Below are positions 58,322 to 64,000 of a stretch of 64,000 nucleotides of DNA, one piece after another; within the stretch, counting starts at the first letter, position 1; the number at the start of each line of letters is the position of its first letter. Source of the stretch: JBBPZK01 sp965219175 (GTDB taxonomy: Bacteria > Actinomycetota > Rubrobacteria > Rubrobacterales > Rubrobacteraceae); NCBI GenBank assembly GCA_965219175.1, contig CBDCNI010000001.1:2170001-2234000 (forward strand), read 5' to 3'. The position numbers and the translations under genes are program-made. Below the pieces are notes generated by a model. The model saw only the letters and a program-made list of their open reading frames with translations. It did not search any database and was not told the origin of the DNA.

Positions 58322-58327
58322 TATAAT
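58322..58327 (+). promoter_or_regulatory. -10 element of tRNA-Leu(CAA)
   Basis: TATAAT ends 11 nt before the mature tRNA 5' end; the -35 position is poorly matched. It lies back to back with the polA -10 on the other strand, 46 nt away. Confidence 0.6.
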
Positions 58328-58338
58328 CTACGTTGCTC

Positions 58339-58422
58339 GCCGGAGTGGCGGAATAGGTAGACGCGCCGGACTCAAAATTCGGTGATCGAAAGATCGTGTC
58401 GGTTCGAGCCCGACCTCCGGTA
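58339..58422 (+). tRNA. tRNA-Leu (anticodon CAA)
   Basis: 84-nt class II tRNA. Acceptor GCCGGAG pairs with CTCCGGT (58415-58421, first pair G-U), followed by discriminator A. Anticodon stem CCGGA/TTCGG with anticodon CAA at 58373-58375. The long variable arm GATCGAAAGATC is a perfect hairpin with a GAAA loop. CCA is not encoded. Confidence 0.95.
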
Positions 58423-58499
58423 CTTCCCTGAAAGGAAGATTTCATGTCCCATCTTGCGGAACTCTACGAAAACCACTTTTCTCCGGCTGGCTAGGAAGA

Positions 58500-58826
58500 G
58501 TGGTGTCGAAGCTCGCGGATAGAATGTGTGAGCCGTGTAGGGGCGGCACGTCGCCGCTCGGAGGAGCCGAGTTGGACACGCTGGCGCGACATGTGCCTGG
58601 TTGGAGCGTGGTCGAGGATCATCATTTGAGCAAGCGGTTTCGATTCCGAAACTTTCGAGAGGCGTTCGGGTTCGTGGTACTGGTAGCGGATCTTGCAGAG
58701 GCGCAGGGACACCACCCCGATATAAGCTTTGGTTGGGGATGGGCGGAGTTGGTGGTCTTCACGCACGTTATAGACGGGCTCACCGAGAGCGACTTTATTC
58801 TCGCAGCGAAGATTGAAACGCTCTAA
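58500..58826 (+). CDS. phhB: pterin-4a-carbinolamine dehydratase
   Basis: Dehydrates the 4a-carbinolamine produced by pterin-dependent hydroxylases. 108 aa from GTG 58500 (AGGA upstream; GTG 58503 equally possible). Core: GWSVVEDHHLSKRFRFRNFR, FVVLVADLAEAQGHHPDISF with the catalytic His-His, and ELVVFTHVIDGLTESDFILA. The short N-terminal part CEPCRGGTSPL carries two cysteines in CxxC, also common in actinobacterial members. No aromatic amino acid hydroxylase is nearby. Confidence 0.93.
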   Translation: MVSKLADRMCEPCRGGTSPLGGAELDTLARHVPGWSVVEDHHLSKRFRFRNFREAFGFVVLVADLAEAQGHHPDISFGWGWAELVVFTHVIDGLTESDFILAAKIETL

Positions 58827-58843
58827 CTTCGACACGAACTAAT

Positions 58844-58872
58844 AACGGGACTACCAGCATGGCAGCCCCGTT
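58844..58872. terminator. bidirectional hairpin between phhB and the SRPBCC gene
   Basis: AACGGG (58844-58849) and CCCGTT (58867-58872) with further pairing inside (CC/GG) form an imperfect stem between the convergent genes. T runs are weak on both sides. Confidence 0.5.
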
Positions 58873-58896
58873 CATAAACCAACTTATCTGAGGTTT

Positions 58897-59523
58897 CTAG
58901 AACTCCAGGATAATGCGGGACCTCTTGCCCTTTCTTCTGGAGGAACGTCCTCCGCCGCCGCTACCACGGAGCAGGAAGTAGAGGAGTAGGCCGCCGCCGA
59001 GGACGAGGAGGCCGGTGCCGGAGGTCAGGGCGGCTACGATACCGCTCTGGGCGCTGGCGCCGGAGGTGCGTTCCTGGATCTCCTCCGGGGTGGCGGTCCC
59101 TTCCATGATCTCCTTGAAGTTCTGGAGGTCTTGCTCCAGCAAGACCTTCGGGTTCGCCACTAGGCGCGAGGCGACCTCTCCGAGCCTGCCTGCTGGCGGG
59201 TCCCAGTAGTTGATCGTCGTTTCTACACGGGTGTTCCCCCCGGAAAGCTCACGGAAACGGACCTGACCCGAGGTCTGAACGGCGCCTTCGACGGAGTTCC
59301 ACCCGAGGGCCTCGTTCTGCTCTTGCTGGGTAGTCCGAACGTCGAACTCGATCTTCGCGCCGAGCGGCCCCTTGACCTTCCAGTGGGTCATATCCGGCCC
59401 GGTCTCCCGGATCTCCTCGATGTTGACCATGAACTTGGGTAGGTTCTGTAGCGTTTCCCAATAATCGTAGACCTGCTCTACGGGGGCTTCTATATCTACA
59501 CTTGCTTCGACCCGTTCCGGCAT
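58897..59523 (-). CDS. SRPBCC (START-like) protein with C-terminal membrane helix
   Basis: 208 aa. Residues 1-145 form a polyketide cyclase/START-like fold: ASVDIEAPVEQVYDYWETLQ, NLPKFMVNIEEI, THWKVKGPLGAKIEFDVRTT, VRFRELSGGNTRVETTINYW and the C-terminal helix DLQNFKEIMEG. A linker leads to one membrane helix (IVAALTSGTGLLVLGGGLLL) and a basic tail RRKGKRSR. Such proteins bind hydrophobic ligands; here the domain is tail-anchored at the cytoplasmic face. Confidence 0.87.
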   Translation of the reverse strand: MPERVEASVDIEAPVEQVYDYWETLQNLPKFMVNIEEIRETGPDMTHWKVKGPLGAKIEFDVRTTQQEQNEALGWNSVEGAVQTSGQVRFRELSGGNTRVETTINYWDPPAGRLGEVASRLVANPKVLLEQDLQNFKEIMEGTATPEEIQERTSGASAQSGIVAALTSGTGLLVLGGGLLLYFLLRGSGGGGRSSRRKGKRSRIILEF

Positions 59524-59622
59524 GCTCGTCTCCTAGCGATTCTTCTTTTTACATTGATTGAATTTCTACCCTCATCGGCTCTTGTCAAACCCACGGCATT
59601 TTCAGGATAGCCCAGGCCGACT

Positions 59623-60195
59623 TCAGCAACCTCCGCCGATTCCGTTTCCACGGTCTCTAAGACGGCAGAGCTTGCTTTTCGGGAGGCTCCAGATCCCAAC
59701 TCCTGCCTCGCGAGCGTTCCGCTGCGCCTGCTCGAAACGCCCGACGTAGCGGACGTTCGGCGGGAAGGTGGCTACCTGCGCGTAACCTTTCTCGACCAAC
59801 GTCTCGTTAAACATCGAGCCGTCCGGCAGATAGAGGTAGGCTAGAACCCGTCCGTAGCGGTCTTTCTTCTCAGCTCCAAAACGCAACGAAACCCTCCGCC
59901 CTTCGAGCTTCTCTCGGGTAAATCGGGAAGCTTCCAGCGCATACGGCTGGGCTTCGCGGGAGGAGTATGCTTTCTCGGGAGTATCTACTCCTATGAGCCG
60001 CACGTCCTCTTCGCCGTCTATCCGAGGCCGAACCTCCACGGTATCGCCATCCACCACGCGTGAGACGGTAGCACGCGCCAGCCCTCCCTCTTTCGACGAC
60101 TCGCCGGAGACGCTCGTTGCGCCACACCCTGTCGAAGACGCCGCCAACAGTGCCACAGACGAGAGGAAAACGAAGAGTAGAAGATATCTCACCAC
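59623..60195 (-). CDS. thermonuclease (SNase-like) lipoprotein
   Basis: Exported calcium-dependent nuclease. From GTG 60195 (GGGGA 7 nt upstream) 190 aa: a signal sequence LLLFVFLSSVALLAASSTGC ends with a possible lipobox cysteine, then the SNase fold: VSRVVDGDTVEVRP, DVRLIGVDTPEK with the first catalytic Arg, REKLEGRRVSLRFG, and KDRYGRVLAYLYLPDG with the second. The longer open frame upstream is shadow. Its start overlaps the stop of the Blh gene, so the two are co-translated. Confidence 0.9.
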   Translation of the reverse strand: MVRYLLLFVFLSSVALLAASSTGCGATSVSGESSKEGGLARATVSRVVDGDTVEVRPRIDGEEDVRLIGVDTPEKAYSSREAQPYALEASRFTREKLEGRRVSLRFGAEKKDRYGRVLAYLYLPDGSMFNETLVEKGYAQVATFPPNVRYVGRFEQAQRNAREAGVGIWSLPKSKLCRLRDRGNGIGGGC

Positions 60196-61232
60196 TTCCA
60201 GATCCCCTGGCGGCGGTCCATAAAGCAGACGATCACGACGTGCGGGAGGGTGAGGAGGGAGATCAGGGCTAGATACAACGCCAACAGCGTGTCCGGCCCG
60301 CTCACGTTTCCGGGTACGACGAAGTACAGCCCGACCAATATAACCAACGCCATCAAGGTGAGCGGCGCCGCGTCCCGGAAAAAGACCTTGAAAGCGGCCA
60401 AAGCGCGGCCTCTCCGCAGGTCGGAATCCGAGGCTTTGTTTATCAGCATCAAGCGGGCTACGTGACGCAAGGCATGCCACAAGCTGAAGTAGACCCCGAC
60501 GGCCAAAACCGGCGGCACCAGCGAGAAATAGACAGCCAACATAGCCGTCTCGGCAGCGTCCAGGAAGAAAGGTTTCTTGCCCACTTTTCCAGCCCTCAGA
60601 TATCCCAGTGTGAGTGTAAAGAGCACGAGGGCGGCGTAGCAAAGCGCTGCAAAGGTCCGGAACGCGGGACCGAAAACAAAGGATATATCCCCGATACCTC
60701 CAGGGATGAAGAGGCCGGTTATATTGTTGGCGATGCCCCGGTAGACTTCCGGGAAAGCGAGCAGCGGGACGAGCATCGGAAGCCCGCCCCGGACGAAAAC
60801 GGTCAGGGGTCGCAGGAGCGGCGACCGTAGATATTCAGCGCGGGAGAGCGCGAGGAGCGAGTAGAGATCTCCTTGCCCCCAATGGAACCACGTTAGCGCG
60901 ATGAACAGGGCGAAGGCCACCACTGGAACCGTGAACCACAGCGCCAGGTAGAGCGAAGCTAGAACTAGGTACAGAGCGACGACGCCGAGGATGGATTTGA
61001 ATGATGCGCCGCTTCCCGAGAGCCTGCCGGGGACCAGGTGATCCACGGCTCCGTGCGGCAACCCGAGGAAGAGCAGGCTGACGGCGAACGGGACGTACTG
61101 CAACCAAGTCGGGATGCTGAGTCCGGCGACGTAGAGTGAGATCAGCAAGAGCGTAAAAGCCCACGAAGGCAACAGGACAGACCGGAGCAGAGTGCGTCGG
61201 GCGGTTTCCTCCGGGGTTGCCGGGCCGGTCAC
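60189..61232 (-). CDS. blh: Brp/Blh family beta-carotene 15,15'-dioxygenase
   Basis: Integral-membrane enzyme that cleaves beta-carotene into retinal, the rhodopsin chromophore. 347 aa, about nine helices. The iron-ligand histidines are in LFLGLPHGAVDHLVPG, TWFHWGQGDLYSL, YFSLWHALRHVARL and LLTLPHVVIVCFMDRRQG, all conserved in the family. GTG at 61232 directly follows the stop of the lycopene cyclase gene. A rhodopsin gene is expected elsewhere in the genome but is not in this window. Confidence 0.94.
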   Translation of the reverse strand: MTGPATPEETARRTLLRSVLLPSWAFTLLLISLYVAGLSIPTWLQYVPFAVSLLFLGLPHGAVDHLVPGRLSGSGASFKSILGVVALYLVLASLYLALWFTVPVVAFALFIALTWFHWGQGDLYSLLALSRAEYLRSPLLRPLTVFVRGGLPMLVPLLAFPEVYRGIANNITGLFIPGGIGDISFVFGPAFRTFAALCYAALVLFTLTLGYLRAGKVGKKPFFLDAAETAMLAVYFSLVPPVLAVGVYFSLWHALRHVARLMLINKASDSDLRRGRALAAFKVFFRDAAPLTLMALVILVGLYFVVPGNVSGPDTLLALYLALISLLTLPHVVIVCFMDRRQGIWKW

Positions 61233-61233
61233 C

Positions 61234-62448
61234 TCAACCCTCTGTCCGGCTCCCGAGGAGCATACGACCGGCGATCTTTATAAAGGGCATCTTGGGAAGG
61301 GCCATGACGAGCCGCAACTCATCCATAGGCGAGCTTCGCTCGGTAAGAAAGCGGATCAGGTACTCCGGCTCCAACCCGGCGAACATTCGATGGTAGATCT
61401 CCGGCAGCTTCTCGGGATGCTCCAGCATGTAGCGCAGAAAGATGCCATCCAGGAGGTTCAAACGTCCCGGATGGACGTTGCGAGGGGCATCTCCATCATT
61501 CGCCAGGCTCCCGGCGAGGCTCCGACAGTAACGCTGGATGCGCAGGAACGTGTAGCCCGTCGAGGGACGAGTCTCGCCGCCGAGCATGCCTACGGAGTAA
61601 GCACGTTCCCCGAGCCGCCTCGGGAACCGGTAATCCGTCATCGGGATGTAGCCGCGCTCTTCTCCGTCTACGACGTAGTCTCCGGGACCCAGGCCGTAGC
61701 GGTAGTCCAGGTAAGCTGAGATCTCCGCATAGTGCTCTTCCCGCGAAGTCTCCCCCTCCGCCAGATAGACGTTCTCGACGAGCGCCTCGCGCTCCCCGAA
61801 CGGGAGCACGTACATAAAGCGAGGCCCTGGATCCTGGCTCACCGAGAAGTCCATCAACGTACATACCTCCGGGTCAAAGACCGGATGATTCGTCTTGAGC
61901 CGCAACCCGAGGAACCTCTGTGGAACCCACCGGGCTTTTTTCCGGGCTTCCTCGAAAACCTGGGAGCCGGGTAGCAGGCCGCGTCCGTCGAGTACGTAGT
62001 CGGCGGTATAGGTCCGCTCCGGAGTCCTGACGTAGGTGATTCCAGCGTGCTCTTTGTAGTCTTCGACGCCCTCGCCGAGACGAAGCGTGACGTTCGGATA
62101 GATCGAAAGCTCATCGAGGACGTGCCGGTAGAAGTCAGCGCCGGTCAGGCACAGGTAAGGAGCCTCATCCGAGGTCTGCACGACGTTTTCACCACCAGCG
62201 TGGAGGCTCCAGGAACTCCAGCGGCGGGTAGCCAGACGCGAGAAAGGTGTTTCCTCGACGTCCCAGAAGCACCAGGTCCTGTCGTCCTCGAAACCACCCT
62301 TGCGGTCGAGGATGAGGATAGGAACTTCGACGCCCTGCTCCAGCAAGTAGTAGCAGAAGCTGAGACCCGCACACCCGGCGCCGAGTATCACGAACCCGTA
62401 GTGACCGGTTTCAGAATGGTTCCCGACCAGCAGGGCCTCCGGCACCAA
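61234..62448 (-). CDS. crtY: lycopene cyclase (CrtY family)
   Basis: FAD/NAD-fold enzyme that closes the rings of lycopene to make beta-carotene. 404 aa. FVILGAGCAGLSFCYYLLEQ is the nucleotide-binding start, followed by the family hallmark FEDDRTWCFWDVEETPF; then YVLDGRGL, FMDFSVSQDPGPRFMYVLPF-like LMDFSVSQDPGPRFMYVLP, ERGYIPMTDYRFPRR and the C-terminal LNLLDGIFLRYML. GTG 62448 is the start of the open frame; a GTG further in (FVILG) is less likely. It supplies the substrate of the Blh enzyme encoded 1 nt downstream. No crtB, crtE or crtI in the window. Confidence 0.92.
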   Translation of the reverse strand: MVPEALLVGNHSETGHYGFVILGAGCAGLSFCYYLLEQGVEVPILILDRKGGFEDDRTWCFWDVEETPFSRLATRRWSSWSLHAGGENVVQTSDEAPYLCLTGADFYRHVLDELSIYPNVTLRLGEGVEDYKEHAGITYVRTPERTYTADYVLDGRGLLPGSQVFEEARKKARWVPQRFLGLRLKTNHPVFDPEVCTLMDFSVSQDPGPRFMYVLPFGEREALVENVYLAEGETSREEHYAEISAYLDYRYGLGPGDYVVDGEERGYIPMTDYRFPRRLGERAYSVGMLGGETRPSTGYTFLRIQRYCRSLAGSLANDGDAPRNVHPGRLNLLDGIFLRYMLEHPEKLPEIYHRMFAGLEPEYLIRFLTERSSPMDELRLVMALPKMPFIKIAGRMLLGSRTEG

Positions 62449-62646
62449 GACCGGGCCGCCCCGTCTGGTGCCGGTGCCGGTTGAAAAGCGTTCTCTGGAA
62501 CCTTGTTCTTCGATGCGTGCACCTCTCCGATTCTTGCGGGCGTCGTCCGTCCTGCGGACACCCCCTGGAGATGATAGCCGATGGCCCGGCCGCGCACCGG
62601 AGCGAAAGGAGGAGAAACCGGAATCCTCCCCTCCTCGAGCAAGACT

Positions 62647-63858
62647 CTAGGCGCTTGGTTGCAGCTCCACCTTCAGCCAGCCCGGCTCGCGCTTGTCGAA
62701 TATCTCGTAAGCCTCGACCGCGTCCACTATGGGCTCGTTCTTCGAGTTAAGCTCGGTTGGGTCTATGGCTCCGGTGGCTACGAGCCCGACCAGCATCGGG
62801 ATGTAGGCCCGGTGGTTGCAGTTGCCGCCCTTGACGGTCAGGTTACGCTGCTGGAGCATCCCGATCGGGAACGTCTGGGCGAGCGGCGGGTACACCCCGA
62901 TCACACCGATGGACCCTCCCTTCGCCGCCGCCTGCACCGACCAGGAGATCGCCTGCGAAGGCGCGCTCCCCGGCTGCCAGTTACCGTCCTGGGGGTTCGT
63001 CTCCGGGGCGACCTGGCCGATCTCCTGCTGGAACTGCTCCTGTCCCTGCTCCGAGGGTGCGGCCGGGCCGTGTTCGGCGTGCTCGGCATCGACACCGACG
63101 GCGTCTATGACGCGGTCAACCCCGATGTTCCCTGTAAGGCGGTAGATCGCCTCGACCGGGTCCTCCTCCTCGAAGTTGACAACCTCCGCACCAAGTTTGC
63201 GGGCAGCTTCGAGACGGGAGGGGATCCTGTCAACCCCGATCACACGCCCCGCGCCCTTTATCATGGCGCTCAGGACGGCGAACTGACCGACGATGCCGAG
63301 CCCGAAGACCGCGACGGTGTCGGAGTTTCCGACCTCGGCGATATCAGCCCCGAAGTACGCCGTAGGGAAGATATCCGAGATGAGCAGCGCCTGCTCGTCG
63401 GTGACGTTATCCGGCAGCTTGACGTGGTTGATGTAGGCGCAGGGGATGCGAGCGTAATCGGCCTGCAAGCCGTCGAACGGTCCCGTCATCTCGGGGCCTC
63501 CGAAGAACGCGGTGCCGGCCTGCGGGCCGTTCGGGTTGATGTTGTCGCACTGGGCGTAGTAACCGGCGCGGCAGTAGGAGCAGTACCCGCAACCGAGGGT
63601 CGAGGGGATCACCACCCGGTCGCCGGGGACCAGGTTCCTAACGTCCCGGCCGACTTCCTCCACCACACCGACGCCCTCGTGCCCGAGGATCGTCCCCGGT
63701 TTCATACCCGACAACGTGCCCCGCACCATGTGCAGGTCCGTCCCGCAAATAGCGCTGGAGGTCAGCCTCACAACGGCGTCGGTCGGCTCCTGAATCTGCG
63801 GCTTCTCTACCTCATCCAGCCTTATGTCTCCCACACCGTGAAATACGACGGCTTTCAT
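62647..63858 (-). CDS. zinc-dependent dehydrogenase, glutathione-independent formaldehyde dehydrogenase-like
   Basis: 403 aa from ATG 63858 (GAGAGGAG upstream). Catalytic zinc region SSAICGTDLHMVRGT and ILGHEGVGVVEEVGRDV; structural zinc cysteines LGCGYCSYCRAGYYAQC. NAD loop VFGLGIVGQFAVLSAM. After IDAVGVDAEH there is a Gln/Glu/Pro-rich insertion of about 45 residues, characteristic of Pseudomonas putida-type formaldehyde dehydrogenases that hold NAD tightly. Together with the gene at 34813 it is one of two such dehydrogenases here. Substrate not certain. Confidence 0.9.
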   Translation of the reverse strand: MKAVVFHGVGDIRLDEVEKPQIQEPTDAVVRLTSSAICGTDLHMVRGTLSGMKPGTILGHEGVGVVEEVGRDVRNLVPGDRVVIPSTLGCGYCSYCRAGYYAQCDNINPNGPQAGTAFFGGPEMTGPFDGLQADYARIPCAYINHVKLPDNVTDEQALLISDIFPTAYFGADIAEVGNSDTVAVFGLGIVGQFAVLSAMIKGAGRVIGVDRIPSRLEAARKLGAEVVNFEEEDPVEAIYRLTGNIGVDRVIDAVGVDAEHAEHGPAAPSEQGQEQFQQEIGQVAPETNPQDGNWQPGSAPSQAISWSVQAAAKGGSIGVIGVYPPLAQTFPIGMLQQRNLTVKGGNCNHRAYIPMLVGLVATGAIDPTELNSKNEPIVDAVEAYEIFDKREPGWLKVELQPSA

Positions 63859-64000
63859 CTGGCTCCTCTCTTTCACATTCTTTCACATTCGGCGGACTTC
63901 CCGAGGGTGGAGCTACCTTGCCTCCCGCGAAGCCCACGAAGTATTCAATGGTGGATTGCTACCCGATCCGGTGAATCCTTCGTAAAACTAGGTTTTTGTT
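63859..64000. other. upstream region at right edge
   Basis: No coding frame is supported. The direct repeat TTTCACATTC occurs twice just upstream of the ribosome site (about 63871-63892). Confidence 0.4.

Noticed and set aside
1..64000. CRISPR arrays, rRNA genes, prophage or replication origin
   Set aside because: No regularly spaced direct repeats, rRNA-like sequence, phage structural genes or dnaA-box clusters were seen.

Overview
The window is about 64 kb of GC-rich, gene-dense chromosome from an actinobacterium, most likely Rubrobacter or a close relative. The clearest evidence is the actinobacterial run uvrC-rapZ-yvcK-whiA-gap-pgk-tpiA-secG, joined by uvrA, uvrB, coaE, rpsA and polA, plus the radiation- and heat-associated gene content (thermostable-type M32 carboxypeptidase, carotenoid and retinal genes). 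I cannot name the species from sequence alone. Nothing looks like a prophage, plasmid, CRISPR array or intact insertion sequence.

Layout. 0-3.7 kb: a truncated GNAT acetyltransferase, adenosylhomocysteinase, two small membrane proteins and a glycerophosphodiester phosphodiesterase. 3.7-14.8 kb (mostly minus strand): tRNA-Leu(GAG), secG, tpiA, pgk, gap, whiA, yvcK, rapZ, uvrC. This core cluster is split between yvcK and rapZ by an interrupted membrane/winged-helix gene, a glutathionyl-hydroquinone-reductase-like gene and a coiled-coil membrane protein. 14.8-25.8 kb: alkaline-phosphatase-superfamily protein, APC permease, a Pro/Gln-rich membrane protein, a beta-hydroxyacid dehydrogenase, a decaying vapBC pair beside a fragment of a LuxR regulator, an intact NarL-type two-component system, and small membrane proteins.

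26-37 kb: M32 carboxypeptidase, a DctPQM TRAP transporter operon with a GST, an enoyl-CoA hydratase/isomerase and its FCD-type GntR regulator, a SnoaL-like protein, a zinc alcohol dehydrogenase overlapping an SDR epimerase. 37-45 kb: uvrA, a PucR/CdaR regulator, ammonium transporter, PH-like protein, CPBP protease homologue. 45-51 kb is accessory: an AbrB/PIN toxin-antitoxin pair, a methyltransferase with a PHA-synthase-like hydrolase, and a group of small regulator fragments. 51-64 kb: uvrB, lytic transglycosylase, coaE, rpsA, polA, tRNA-Leu(CAA), pterin dehydratase, SRPBCC protein, then thermonuclease, Brp/Blh carotene oxygenase and lycopene cyclase (retinal synthesis), and a second zinc alcohol dehydrogenase.

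The most unusual signal concerns translation starts of DNA-repair genes. uvrB has no ATG, GTG, TTG or CTG start available: an in-frame TAG directly precedes an ATC codon that sits 6 nt after a GGGAGGA ribosome site. uvrA has the same arrangement (AAGGGGG, 6 nt, ATC). uvrC and polA instead look leaderless, each with TATAAT exactly 7 nt before the start codon. Other points are octamer repeat arrays facing each other between gap and pgk, a possible tiny C-rich-loop RNA between tRNA-Leu and secG, three reading frames cut by single in-frame stops, and a shared CGATTGTCGAC site in front of the enoyl-CoA hydratase gene and the TRAP operon.
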